A DNA stretch of 57,955 nt from an uncultured Schlesneria sp. GTDB taxonomy: Bacteria; Planctomycetota; Planctomycetia; Planctomycetales; Planctomycetaceae. Positions 45,146 through 54,211 of this stretch are shown piece by piece; position 1 is the stretch's first letter; each line of letters starts with the position of its first letter. The position numbers and the translations under genes were made by a program. The notes below the pieces were generated by a model. The model was not told the DNA's origin. It did no database searches and worked only from the letters and a program-made list of their open reading frames with translations. Location of the stretch: positions 1 through 57,955 of the forward strand of contig CAIVEI010000105.1 of assembly GCA_903904835.1 (NCBI GenBank), in the 5' to 3' direction.

Positions 45146-45796
45146 TCAACCGATCGTGTAAATAAACGGTGCCAGGGCCGATGTTTGTACGAAGAACAAG
45201 ATCATTCCCAGCATCAGCAGAAACAGCAGTACCGGCAACAGCAGATAATGGCCACGTTCGGCGAAGAAGATCAAAGTTTCGGCGAACAACGAGACTAACG
45301 ACCGCGAGCCCTTTTGTTGGACATCGCTGGTAATTGCATCTGGTACCGACTGTGGCAACGCTTCCCATCCTGTGGTCAACGTCGGTGGTTGAGTGTCCCA
45401 TGAGTGAAATGGATGTGATCCCCCGCGCCGTCGGCGTTCCCACCAACCCAAGGGGGACATCAAACCGAAGTAGACGACCGTTAAAAGCACGGTCATGACC
45501 ACCCGTCCTTGGAGATGGGCCAGCCCCATCCAGAGTCGACGTGGCCAGTAAAGCGATTGAGGTAACGCGGTCCCCAGGAAAAGCAGCAACAGACCGGCAG
45601 TCATCATCATTCGCCAGAACCAGTCGATCTGGCTGATGACACAGAACCAGCAGAATCCCCCCAGCAACGAAAATAGCCAGCCAATCGTCAAACCGAAATT
45701 TGTCAATTGGCGGATCTCGTCCGTCTCGCGCCGTTCATCGAGTCGGCGGAGATATCGTGATCGCGTGAAGACTTGATTGGTCTCAGTCGAGTTCAA
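45146..45796 (-). CDS. SxtJ-SxtK (DUF5989) fused membrane protein
   Basis: About 216 residues if started at TTG 45796; an ATG at 45892 would overlap the carbamoyltransferase gene by 110 nt. The first part (GLTIGWLFSLLGGFCWF ... YWPRRLWMGLAHLQGRVVMTV) resembles SxtJ-family membrane proteins. The last 50 residues (SLVSLFAETLIFFAERGHYLLLPV ... QTSALAPFIYTIG) resemble SxtK/DUF5989. These are normally two genes next to an SxtI-type carbamoyltransferase; here they are joined by a linker of about 40 residues. About four membrane helices. Function unproven, but the link with carbamoyltransferase is consistent across bacteria. Confidence 0.75.
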   Translation of the reverse strand: MNSTETNQVFTRSRYLRRLDERRETDEIRQLTNFGLTIGWLFSLLGGFCWFCVISQIDWFWRMMMTAGLLLLFLGTALPQSLYWPRRLWMGLAHLQGRVVMTVLLTVVYFGLMSPLGWWERRRRGGSHPFHSWDTQPPTLTTGWEALPQSVPDAITSDVQQKGSRSLVSLFAETLIFFAERGHYLLLPVLLFLLMLGMILFFVQTSALAPFIYTIG

Positions 45797-47612
45797 AGCG
45801 TTGAAGCCATTTGGCACGAGCAGCCTCGTCCATAGGGGGGTGTGGTTGACGGGTTCGTTCCAGATACCGGTTTCCGACGACAAGGTTGTCAATTTCGGTG
45901 GCCATGAAACAGCGATAGGCGTCTTCGGCCGTGTTCACGATCGGTTCACCACGGACGTTAAACGACGTGTTGACGATCACACTGCAACCGGTCTGACTTT
46001 TGAAATTGCCTATGACGCCGTGCATAAACGGATTTCGCTGGACATCAACGGTCTGCAGCCTTGCTGAATAATCGACGTGGGTGACCGCAGGGATCTCGGA
46101 TCGAGTGAGTTTCAACAAGTCGATACCGAACTTGTCAGTCTGTTCCACGGCTTTTCTCAGCCTTTCAGCGACCGGATAAACGAGCAGCATATAAGGACTT
46201 TCCTGGCGGCTGTCGAAATAGGCTGCTGCATCTTCGGCAAGTACCATCGGAGCGAATGGCCGAAACGATTCACGAAACTTCACCTTCAAGTTCATGCGAG
46301 ATTGCATCGTTTCAGATCGAGCATCGCCGAGAATCGATCGCGAACCAAGTGATCGAGGTCCAAATTCCATCCGCCCCCGTGCCACCGCAACGACTTTTCC
46401 AGATGAAATGTCGGCAGCAATTCGGCGCTGTAAGGCTGTCTCATCAAGGACATCCCAAACAGCGCCGAGCGTACGAAGAATGGCATCATCCTGGGACGAT
46501 TCCGGCGGGATATCAGGCCCTAAGAAAGCCCCTTGCATTCCGTCAGGACTGGCAACCGACCTGGGCTGACGTAACTCCCGATGCCAGAAACTCAATGCCG
46601 CACCGAGTGCCCCCCCTGCATCGCCTGCAGCGGGCTGAGTCCAGATTTGTTTGAAGGGACCGTCAGACGATAGCTTGCCCGTTGCCACGCAGTTTAAGGC
46701 GACGCCACCCGCCAGCACCAGTTGATCAAGCCCGGTACTCTTGTGGATAAACCTGCCCATGCGCAGAAGGGACTCATTGATCACGGTCTGGATACTGGCC
46801 GCCAGATCCATTTCCCGCTGCGTCATCTGCGACTCGGGCTGACGAGGCGGACCATCGAACAATTCATGAAACGCTGCTGAAGTCGTGGTCAGTCCCGTGG
46901 CGTAACCGAAGTACTTTTGATTGAGCAGCATCGTTCCGTCATCCATCAGGTGAATGACGCGCTTCAGAATCCGATCTGCATAGACCGGCCGTCCATAAGG
47001 GGCAAGGCCCATCAACTTATATTCGCCGCTATTAATTTTGAAACCGCAGTAGTACGTAAAGGCCGAATACAATAGACCGAGTGAATTAGGAAAGCGGAGT
47101 TCCTCGCGAAGATCAATCGTCGACTGCGACCCAATGCCCCAAGTCGCTGTCGACCACTCGCCAACACCATCGATGGTGAGGATTGCAGCCTGATCAAATG
47201 GAGAGGGATAAAATGCGCTCGCTGCGTGTGAGCGATGATGGTCGACAAAATGAATCTTACGTTTGACGTTCAGTTCAGCCGAGATTTCACGTTCGAGCCA
47301 AAGTTTTCTGGTCAACCATTCTGGCAACGTATGAAGGAAACTGCGAAGACCCTGCGGTGCCGTCAGCAGGTACGTCATCATGAGGCGTTCGAAATGAACG
47401 AGAGGACGCTCATAGAAAACGATGTGGTCGATCTCCTCGATATCGAGACCAGCCTGCTCAAGGCACCAGCCGACGGCGTGATGGGGAAACGACGGATCAC
47501 CTTTAATTCGCGTGAATCGTTCTTCCTGCGCTGCGCCGATGATTTGCCCATCGACGATTACCGCAGCGGCAGAATCGTGATAAAAAGCGGAAATACCAAG
47601 AATCGACGTCAT
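45783..47612 (-). CDS. Carbamoyltransferase (NodU/CmcH/SxtI family)
   Basis: A 609-residue cytoplasmic enzyme that transfers a carbamoyl group from carbamoyl phosphate, through carbamoyl-adenylate, to a hydroxyl. The N-terminal Kae1/YrdC-like ATPase part shows MTSILGISAFYHDSAAAVI, VDHHRSHAASAF, ILTIDGVGEWST and LVLAGGVALNCVATGKL; the C-terminal carbamoyltransferase domain shows RMEFGPRSLGSRSIL and VNTSFNVRGEPIV. It overlaps the SGNH hydrolase gene by 4 nt and is followed by the SxtJK-like gene, so the three form an operon, probably decorating an envelope or exported glycan. Confidence 0.93.
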   Translation of the reverse strand: MTSILGISAFYHDSAAAVIVDGQIIGAAQEERFTRIKGDPSFPHHAVGWCLEQAGLDIEEIDHIVFYERPLVHFERLMMTYLLTAPQGLRSFLHTLPEWLTRKLWLEREISAELNVKRKIHFVDHHRSHAASAFYPSPFDQAAILTIDGVGEWSTATWGIGSQSTIDLREELRFPNSLGLLYSAFTYYCGFKINSGEYKLMGLAPYGRPVYADRILKRVIHLMDDGTMLLNQKYFGYATGLTTTSAAFHELFDGPPRQPESQMTQREMDLAASIQTVINESLLRMGRFIHKSTGLDQLVLAGGVALNCVATGKLSSDGPFKQIWTQPAAGDAGGALGAALSFWHRELRQPRSVASPDGMQGAFLGPDIPPESSQDDAILRTLGAVWDVLDETALQRRIAADISSGKVVAVARGRMEFGPRSLGSRSILGDARSETMQSRMNLKVKFRESFRPFAPMVLAEDAAAYFDSRQESPYMLLVYPVAERLRKAVEQTDKFGIDLLKLTRSEIPAVTHVDYSARLQTVDVQRNPFMHGVIGNFKSQTGCSVIVNTSFNVRGEPIVNTAEDAYRCFMATEIDNLVVGNRYLERTRQPHPPMDEAARAKWLQRFELD

Positions 47613-49153
47613 TGCACCCTTTCCGTCGATGGCGGCTGGCGTTCCGTCTTGTCTAATTCCAAGTTCAGTCGGCGATTGGTCGGCTGGACGTCAGCCTTCA
47701 ACAGGATGACTGAGGCTTCGCGACTGGAGAGTTCAGCAGGGATCGTCCAGCTCAATTCGGTTCCGTGTACCAACCCGAGATCACTCCACTCTTCCGTATC
47801 GTAGAGTTCCACGGGATCGTAGGTGGACAGCCAAAGACGAGCCGATTTGAGCCCGGCACCGCTCAGGCGAATCCTGCTTAGCGGTACGGGCTGCTCCAGC
47901 GCAAGAAGCACCGTCGGGATTTCGAGTGGCATCGTCGGTAAGAATTCATCAGTTTCGGGATACGTCAGTTCAAATGTTCCTGTTTCGGTTTGCGGCTTCA
48001 AATCCAGATTAAAAGGCAACCAATCATTGATTTGGACATTTTCAGAAGTCGATGACTTGAGCCCCAGAAGTTGCGGGTAATCTTGTTCTAATCGATCGAC
48101 AGTTTGCCGTGCGAGAAACGCCGTGGCACGAGGCCCCGGATGTCCGTCAGCCGGATTGATGCCCCACATTAAGGCGTTCGGTCCGATAGCTTCCGTCTGT
48201 GGAAATCGCTGAATGAACGCAGGCAAGTTGTCGAGAACCGGAATCCCCGCATCGCGCCAGAGCGGCAGAACTTTGTCATAAGAAAATGCGATTCGCTCGG
48301 CGATCGGAGCTTCAGGCAGCGTGATCATCAATCCCGGAATTTGAACTTCATTGAGAAACAGCCTGACATCTGTGACCGTTTGACGATAGAGATTGAAGTT
48401 TTCACCGTCGTGAATTCGACGCAGCCAATCCGAATATTCATAACCATATTCAGCCCCGAGATAGCTCTTTGCCAGCTTGTCGTTTCTTCGGGTATTGAAC
48501 AAATCGAGCAATCGAGGGGTCACTTGCCGAAGCAGCGATTGAACGCGGCCCGGAATCGGGCTGGCGAGCTGGCTTGTGTTGATCTGTTTGACGATCCGTT
48601 CATCTGGATCGTTGGTGACAAACCCCCACAGGATCAGATCCGGTTGAAATTGCGGAACAACCTTTCTTGCCAAGTCCAGCTCTTCATGCGTTGACATTCC
48701 CGAGCGTCCTGCCGCAATGACTTCGACATCGTTGTAACCACGACGTCTGAGTTCGATGGAAAGCTGACGCCACCACATGTGATTTAACGTCATATAGGGC
48801 GCGCCCCAGACGTACGAATCACCCATTACGAGAAGTCTTCGCTTCTTGACTCGTTCTTGAGACACCTCGTGACCAACCCATGCACGCACGTCGGGTGCGT
48901 TCGCAGTCGTCAATTTGGGTAAAAGCACTGCACGAGATTTACGATTGAGGTTCAAGTCGATCACTCGGTTATGACGCTTCCATCCGTCGGACGCGACCAG
49001 ACCACGACGTTCTAATCCGGCGAGAATCCAATGATCGAACAACACGGCGGATGCCGCGACAACGACCAACGATAAGACTGCGTAACGAACGGAAGTCCAC
49101 GGGCAGATTCGCCATGTTTTTCGTCGCCATCGGATGTTAGCCAATGCCCGCAT
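47609..49153 (-). CDS. SGNH/GDSL-type hydrolase, membrane-anchored
   Basis: A 514-residue protein with one N-terminal membrane helix (RYAVLSLVVVAASAVLFDHW), then an SGNH hydrolase domain: VMGDSYVWG (catalytic Ser in GDS, about residue 108), AAGRSGMS, WGFVTNDPDE, and NPADGHPGPRATAFLA with the late Asp-His pair. The last 120 residues look like a beta-sandwich. SGNH enzymes remove or add acyl groups on glycans. First gene of the carbamoyltransferase operon, suggesting both modify the same exported product. Confidence 0.85.
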   Translation of the reverse strand: MRALANIRWRRKTWRICPWTSVRYAVLSLVVVAASAVLFDHWILAGLERRGLVASDGWKRHNRVIDLNLNRKSRAVLLPKLTTANAPDVRAWVGHEVSQERVKKRRLLVMGDSYVWGAPYMTLNHMWWRQLSIELRRRGYNDVEVIAAGRSGMSTHEELDLARKVVPQFQPDLILWGFVTNDPDERIVKQINTSQLASPIPGRVQSLLRQVTPRLLDLFNTRRNDKLAKSYLGAEYGYEYSDWLRRIHDGENFNLYRQTVTDVRLFLNEVQIPGLMITLPEAPIAERIAFSYDKVLPLWRDAGIPVLDNLPAFIQRFPQTEAIGPNALMWGINPADGHPGPRATAFLARQTVDRLEQDYPQLLGLKSSTSENVQINDWLPFNLDLKPQTETGTFELTYPETDEFLPTMPLEIPTVLLALEQPVPLSRIRLSGAGLKSARLWLSTYDPVELYDTEEWSDLGLVHGTELSWTIPAELSSREASVILLKADVQPTNRRLNLELDKTERQPPSTERVQ

Positions 49154-49362
49154 GAGCGAACCGTACCCTGCAAAAAAGGGGAAATCTTATTGGCTTGCGA
49201 GGATAGTGACTTGGAATCGCCGACGGAAGCCACGGAATCAGAAGTTGGAAACCGATGTGTCAGCCTTAAGCATCCTTGCAGAAAATTGTCCGGTCGAGTG
49301 TTATCTTGTGTTTCTTCGTATCGACCCCATCCAAACGATTGTTCTTAATCAAGGATCAAATC

Positions 49363-50175
49363 ATGTCCGCGTTTATCTATTGCCTGAATGCCAGCACGAT
49401 TCGACCGACACCGATTCTCGACAAAATTCGGATTGCCGGTGAGACGGGATACTCGGCCATCGAACTTTGGCACGATGAGATTGAGGCTTACGTCGCGGCG
49501 GGCGGGAAGTTGATGGACATTCGTAAGGCGCTGGACGATCAACGGCTTCAGCTTCCAACCACGATCTACCTGCGTGGCTGGTGCGACACGACCGGCGCCG
49601 AACATGCCGCAGGACTCGACGAATGTAAGAAGCGACTGGAAGACGCTGCGAAACTTGGGGCGATCTATTCGATCGCCAGCCCGGCGGGAGGAAAAGTCGA
49701 TGTGGCCCTGGCCGCCCGTAATTATGCCGAACTGCTGAATCTGGGCCTGTCGTTCGGCGTTAAGCCAGCGATGGAATACCTGGGGTTTGTTGAGCAGATT
49801 AATACGATCGAGTCGGCGGTCGAAATCATGACCCTTTCCAAACATCCGGAAGCGACGATTGTCGTTGATCCGTTCCACAACTTCCGAGGTGGTGGCCCCT
49901 TCTCATCCCTCAGCCTGCTGCGTGGTGATCAGATTGCCATCAGCCATTTCAACGATTCCCCCGCGTCGCCACCGCGCATCGAGCAGCACGATCACAGCCG
50001 AGTCTTGCCAGGGGAGGGGCATTGTGATCTGAAACAATGGTTGGGATTGCTCAAGCAGATCGGGTACACACGCTGGTTGTCTCTGGAGTTATTCCGGGAA
50101 GACTTGTGGGCACGCGATCCGAAGGAAGTGGCTCGGATCGGACTTGAATCGATGAAGGCTGTGGCTGAAGCATAA
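49363..50175 (+). CDS. Sugar-phosphate isomerase/epimerase-like TIM barrel
   Basis: A 270-residue protein of the xylose-isomerase-like/AP-endonuclease-2 TIM-barrel family: GYSAIELWHDEIEAY, GVKPAMEYLGFVEQI, ATIVVDPFHNFRGGG, ISHFNDSP and PGEGHCDLKQWLGLLK ... WLSLELFRED. The metal-binding Glu, Asp, His and Glu positions of the family appear present. ATG 49363 has AAGGA 8 nt upstream. Substrate unknown; often inositol or sugar derivatives. Confidence 0.87.
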   Translation: MSAFIYCLNASTIRPTPILDKIRIAGETGYSAIELWHDEIEAYVAAGGKLMDIRKALDDQRLQLPTTIYLRGWCDTTGAEHAAGLDECKKRLEDAAKLGAIYSIASPAGGKVDVALAARNYAELLNLGLSFGVKPAMEYLGFVEQINTIESAVEIMTLSKHPEATIVVDPFHNFRGGGPFSSLSLLRGDQIAISHFNDSPASPPRIEQHDHSRVLPGEGHCDLKQWLGLLKQIGYTRWLSLELFREDLWARDPKEVARIGLESMKAVAEA

Positions 50176-50197
50176 GCGGGACCGTCTCTTAATGTGC

Positions 50198-50293
50198 CAC
50201 TGTATGACCGTCTTCGGTCATGCAGTGCACTTCTCGATCGAAGTTGATAAGTCGAAGCCACTGCGTCGGAGCAGACTCCGATGCGGCAGTGCA
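50198..50293. repeat. Two CACTG...CAGTG palindromes
   Basis: 50198-50227: CACTGTATGACCG TCTT CGGTCATGCAGTG, same family as 30828-30857. About 50261-50293: a variant with GTCGGAG / CTCCGAT inside CACTGC...GCAGTG. They sit between convergent genes. Confidence 0.7.
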
Positions 50294-50311
50294 CCTTGTT
50301 GGATCTCGGTT

Positions 50312-50731
50312 TCAATTCGTTTCGACGGGCTTCCCCTTCCCCGGCCAGTGGGGTGGCGCGACCAGGAACGAGATCAGCACGAGCAGGCCAAACAATGTGT
50401 GAGCCATCGTGAAGACCCATTTGGGCGCGTCGTAGAACATCACGTTATGGACGAGTTTGGCCATGAAGCTGTCTGAATATGTTTCTTGCAGGGCAAGTAC
50501 CCGAAGCTGATTTTCCCAGTCGGTCAACGGGCAACTGATCCCCGCCCAGGCCTCGGCGACGACGATGGCGATCATCAACAGATGCCCGCATCGCCACCAG
50601 AAGTTTCGTGTCCACTTGCCTCGACAAAGAATTCCAATCCAGATTGCCGGAAGTCCCAAAACCACCGTCAGGAAGTAAACCAGGTGGATGAGCATCACTG
50701 CGTCGGCGGCGAGTCGATAGAAGAGCGTCAT
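50312..50731 (-). CDS. DUF2784 family membrane protein
   Basis: A 139-residue protein with about four membrane helices, matching DUF2784: LAADAVMLIHLVYFLTVVLGLP at the start, RCGHLLMIAIVVAEAW and the family core ISCPLTDWENQLR. Function of the family is unknown. ATG 50731 chosen; an in-frame GTG lies at 50776. Starts 57 nt behind the deoxyribosyltransferase-like gene on the same strand. Confidence 0.8.
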   Translation of the reverse strand: MTLFYRLAADAVMLIHLVYFLTVVLGLPAIWIGILCRGKWTRNFWWRCGHLLMIAIVVAEAWAGISCPLTDWENQLRVLALQETYSDSFMAKLVHNVMFYDAPKWVFTMAHTLFGLLVLISFLVAPPHWPGKGKPVETN

Positions 50732-50788
50732 GTGATGTACTGCGGTCACTGGTTGAGATTGTTCCTGGTGGTACACCTGACCCCAGTT

Positions 50789-51433
50789 TCAACGTGTTTC
50801 CTTGTTTGAGCCGGGGCCAAACAGTTTTGCCACGCAATCTGCGATAATCTTGTTCTCGCCGTCCGCTTTCTCCTGTTGAAGTGCCTTCCATAGCTCGGCA
50901 CCACGATCAACAGTCGTCTTCAATTTGGCTGGCAGTCGATCGTGATCGATCGGATTGACTTTCGTTTTAAGTCGTTCGGCGTCGAGTGCCTTGGGGATGT
51001 CCTTGATGCGACAAACAGTCACGAATTCAACCAGGCCCACAAGAAGCGGGTTCATTCTACCCGCGATCAATGATCGGGCATCGTCTTGAAAACCAACCAG
51101 GGGTTTGCCCAGTGTCCAGGCAATGGCGGCTTCCGAGACGGCCCCTTCATCAGGAACTCGACCATTCAGATTCCAGACCATGGCATCGCAACCAATCGCC
51201 AACTGATAGACATCCAGAGCGAAGATCGCTTCATGCAAAAACGAACCAGCAATTTCAGGGGCCCAGCCTTGTTCAATCAGGGCTTCGCGTACGAGACGAA
51301 ATTCCATTCCATCCCGATGTGGTAGAAACACAGAATATCCGTGGCTCACCAGAACTTCGGCGATCGCAGTCATTTCATCACGTTCTGACTGATTGAACAG
51401 AGGTCCGGCGCAGTACGCGCAAAGGGAATCCAT
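50789..51433 (-). CDS. Nucleoside 2-deoxyribosyltransferase-like protein
   Basis: A 214-residue soluble protein. N-terminus AYCAGPLFNQSERDEM and the following YSVFLPHRDG are the nucleoside 2-deoxyribosyltransferase pattern. A further motif, CDAMVWNLNGRVPDEGAVSE, carries the Asp and the catalytic-type Glu region (family form D...PDxGtxxE). These enzymes exchange or hydrolyse the base of deoxynucleosides. ATG 51433 is chosen because the family begins there; an in-frame TTG at 51514 adds 27 unrelated residues. Confidence 0.82.
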   Translation of the reverse strand: MDSLCAYCAGPLFNQSERDEMTAIAEVLVSHGYSVFLPHRDGMEFRLVREALIEQGWAPEIAGSFLHEAIFALDVYQLAIGCDAMVWNLNGRVPDEGAVSEAAIAWTLGKPLVGFQDDARSLIAGRMNPLLVGLVEFVTVCRIKDIPKALDAERLKTKVNPIDHDRLPAKLKTTVDRGAELWKALQQEKADGENKIIADCVAKLFGPGSNKETR

Positions 51434-51661
51434 GCGATCGATATTCCGTGAAAGAGAATTCAGTGCCCATCCGATCAAACCGCGCGGATGAAATTCTATC
51501 GTCTTAACCGCCAATCACACAGACGTCGGCGATAAATGTTTGGTTATTTCGCCTGCCTTATACAAGGCTTGTTTTGTCCAGCTTCCCGTACAATCAAGGC
51601 GAATATCAGCAAGGCAAGAAATGGAACACTCATTGGCGTTCATTTTCGCTATTCCGAAGTA

Positions 51662-52699
51662 TCAATCGATGGAGCTTGCCGTTTTGGGCTTTGCCACGAA
51701 TAAAACGGCTGCTGTGATCAATTCGGTGACAAACCAGACAACACGCAATAGACCTGCTGCGATCAGTGCCTTTGAAGGTCCAATCTCGGGGTGATCTTTG
51801 AGTGCCTCGATCAAAATTCCTTCACGTACCCCGAATCCGCCCGGTGCAATCAGGACAACAAAGCCACCGACCAACGATAACGACGACGACGCCAGCCAAA
51901 CTGGAAATAGAGTCAATTTAAATGGTGCGTCTGATAATGACTGCAGGACGAACCCAAGGCTAAAGGCATGACAGATCCAGCCAATCGTCATGACGACAAT
52001 CCCTTGAGAAATGAGTCCCGCAGAAATCGAGGGGGAAGTGTCACCGATTCCCTTTTGGCCAGGAACGACCTTGCGTCCTATTTTCGTAAATAGCCACGAA
52101 CTGAACGGGGTCGTGGCGAACGTGGCGACAACAATGGTTACCGGCCACAGCAGAGGCTGATCCTGCAACCAACTTCGTTGTAATGGTAACCACTTCGAAA
52201 AAGTTGGCCCCAATGCTGAAGGGGCCAGAGCCAGACCCAGCATTGCTCCCGTCGCCATGAACACAAGCGATTCATACGCTGCGGTGACTCCCGCCAGCAC
52301 CGGGTTGACGTTGGCACTTTTCGTCAGCGCACCTCGAATGATCAGCAGCATTGCCTTCCCGGGTACGTATTTGCCAATTTGCCCGACGTGATACGCCCTG
52401 ATCGCCGTCCACCAATCGAGAGGCTGCTGCAGGTGACGCAGTGTCACTCGCCAAAACCAAATGGAAGGGAACCACCCGATCAGGTACGACAGGGCAGCGG
52501 GTATCAGCCACCAGAAATTAATCTGAATCGATTTTGGCGGTGCCAATTTCCAGAGTTGAAACGCCCGTCGTCCGATGAATGCCAGCACGATCAAAAATAC
52601 AATCAACTTCACGACCGGCCAGTACGACTGCGGACGAGTGTTCGGAACAATCGGTTCATCACCATTTTCAGAAGTGGTGACGGAGTCAATTTGTGACAT
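51662..52699 (-). CDS. LPG-synthase/UPF0104-type flippase-like membrane protein
   Basis: A 345-residue integral membrane protein with about eight helices, of the lysylphosphatidylglycerol synthase TM / UPF0104 type: AYHVGQIGKYVPGKAMLLIIRGAL is the family's conserved IGNxxPGK-like segment, and PGGFGVREGILIEAL the C-terminal PGGlGvrE motif. Members without the synthetase domain are thought to move lipids or glycolipids. The start overlaps the Kdo transferase gene by 14 nt, so a role in the lipid A/outer-membrane path is likely. Confidence 0.85.
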   Translation of the reverse strand: MSQIDSVTTSENGDEPIVPNTRPQSYWPVVKLIVFLIVLAFIGRRAFQLWKLAPPKSIQINFWWLIPAALSYLIGWFPSIWFWRVTLRHLQQPLDWWTAIRAYHVGQIGKYVPGKAMLLIIRGALTKSANVNPVLAGVTAAYESLVFMATGAMLGLALAPSALGPTFSKWLPLQRSWLQDQPLLWPVTIVVATFATTPFSSWLFTKIGRKVVPGQKGIGDTSPSISAGLISQGIVVMTIGWICHAFSLGFVLQSLSDAPFKLTLFPVWLASSSLSLVGGFVVLIAPGGFGVREGILIEALKDHPEIGPSKALIAAGLLRVVWFVTELITAAVLFVAKPKTASSID

Positions 52700-54008
52700 T
52701 GGCGACCTTTGCAATCAAATCGACAGTTCGAAGTGTCGCACCCCGTTGTGACGCAACAAATGCGTGCGCCGCCTGGCCCATCCGGTGCGCTTCATCGGGA
52801 TGACGCAACAACTGGCGAATGGTCTCGCGCAATTCATCAGGGCCGCTGACGACTTTGGCTGCGTCAAGTGATAACAAGGCTTCTGTAATGTCTTTGAAGT
52901 TCCAGGTATTCGGTCCAAACAGAACCGCAGTACCGTACCCCGCAGGTTCGATCATGTTCTGTCCACCTCGGTTCGTCAGGCTACCGCCGACAAAGGCGAT
53001 GTCTGCTAATCCCCAGCATGCTGCTAATTCCCCGAGCGTGTCCAATAAGCCGACTTCAGGACCGTCAGGGACGTTGTTCGCTTCCATCGATGACTTCCCC
53101 TGATCCACGAGCGTACTGCGGCGAATCAGGCGGCATCCTCGCTGTCGAATCAAATCCGCAACCTCGTCGAAGCGCTCTTTATGCCGAGGAACGATTATCA
53201 AACGGAGTCGTGGGAATTCGTTTCGTAAAGCCAACCAGGCATCAATCGCGTAAATCTCTTCCGGGTCCTGCGTACTGCCTGCGATAAATACGAGATCGGA
53301 TGCATCCAAACGGAACCAGCTTTTCAGTTCCAGCGTTTTCGGGTTTTTGCGATCCGATTCAGACCGATCAAATTTGATGTTGCCACTGACGATGACGCGA
53401 TCAGCCGGGGCGCCCAACCCGAGCAAACGGTCCTGATAGGTTTCTGTCTGAACGGCAAGGATTTCAAAGCACGATAACAATCGTTTCATCAGTGGTTTCA
53501 ATCTTGAATAACCGCGAAAGCTTTTCGCTCCCATCCGTCCATTAATCAAGATCAGCGGAATCTTACGTCGCTTGGCCGTGAGGATCAGGTTTGGCCAAAG
53601 TTCTAATTCCACGAGTACGATCAGCCGAGGTCGAATCGCCGAAAGCGCATGATTTATAGCCCAGCTAAAATCCAGGGGGAAGAACGATACGGTGTACCGG
53701 GGGTACTTTTCCCGTGCGACGTCATAGCCTGTTTCGGTGGTGACCGTGATCAACAGTTCGGCCAACGGGAAACGGGCTTCTGTTTCCTCCAGAACCTTCT
53801 GCAACTGTAACACTTCACCGACACTGACCGCATGGAACCACAGGCACGTCCGATCAGGGTGCTGACGGGATAATCGACCGGTCAGCTTCTCGTACCAGCC
53901 ACGCCGATATTTCCCCTGAGTGATTCGGCGGTAGATCAGTACGGGTGCAATTGCCATCAGCAGCAGCAGGTACAAACCGTTCAAAAGCCAGCCAAAGACC
54001 AGGGGCAT
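52686..54008 (-). CDS. waaA: 3-deoxy-D-manno-octulosonic acid (Kdo) transferase
   Basis: A 440-residue GT-B glycosyltransferase that adds Kdo from CMP-Kdo to lipid IVA at the inner membrane. N-terminal membrane anchor (LNGLYLLLLMAIAPVLIYRR), KLTGRL, WFHAVSVGEV, TVTTETGYDVA, VLVELELWPNLI (catalytic Glu) and C-terminal FVGGSLTNRGGQNMIEPAGYG are all diagnostic of KdtA/WaaA. Length matches the family. Its presence shows the cell makes Kdo-type lipopolysaccharide. Confidence 0.95.
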   Translation of the reverse strand: MPLVFGWLLNGLYLLLLMAIAPVLIYRRITQGKYRRGWYEKLTGRLSRQHPDRTCLWFHAVSVGEVLQLQKVLEETEARFPLAELLITVTTETGYDVAREKYPRYTVSFFPLDFSWAINHALSAIRPRLIVLVELELWPNLILTAKRRKIPLILINGRMGAKSFRGYSRLKPLMKRLLSCFEILAVQTETYQDRLLGLGAPADRVIVSGNIKFDRSESDRKNPKTLELKSWFRLDASDLVFIAGSTQDPEEIYAIDAWLALRNEFPRLRLIIVPRHKERFDEVADLIRQRGCRLIRRSTLVDQGKSSMEANNVPDGPEVGLLDTLGELAACWGLADIAFVGGSLTNRGGQNMIEPAGYGTAVLFGPNTWNFKDITEALLSLDAAKVVSGPDELRETIRQLLRHPDEAHRMGQAAHAFVASQRGATLRTVDLIAKVANVTN

Positions 54009-54211
54009 CCTCTCCCTTTACGGCAAGACTCTCAATCGGGAGGGCAAGGTTCCAGCCGAGCCGCGATTGCGCGTCCAAACTTCATCAGGATCTTTTGCCA
54101 CTGCTTCGGAGTCTTCGGAGAAGCAGTGGCTTCTCCTTCTTCCGGTCAAAGAGCACGGCGTGACCGAAGCCGGTCATACCGTGGCACCCTGATTTCCAGA
54201 ATCTCAAACAA
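54009..54211. repeat. Gene-free spacer with CACTGC palindromes
   Basis: CCACTGCTTC / GAAGCAGTGG stem (54098-54129) of the same general family as 30828 and 50198, followed by a second fold, GACCGGCTTCGGTC-like, to about 54190. No gene seen. Confidence 0.6.
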
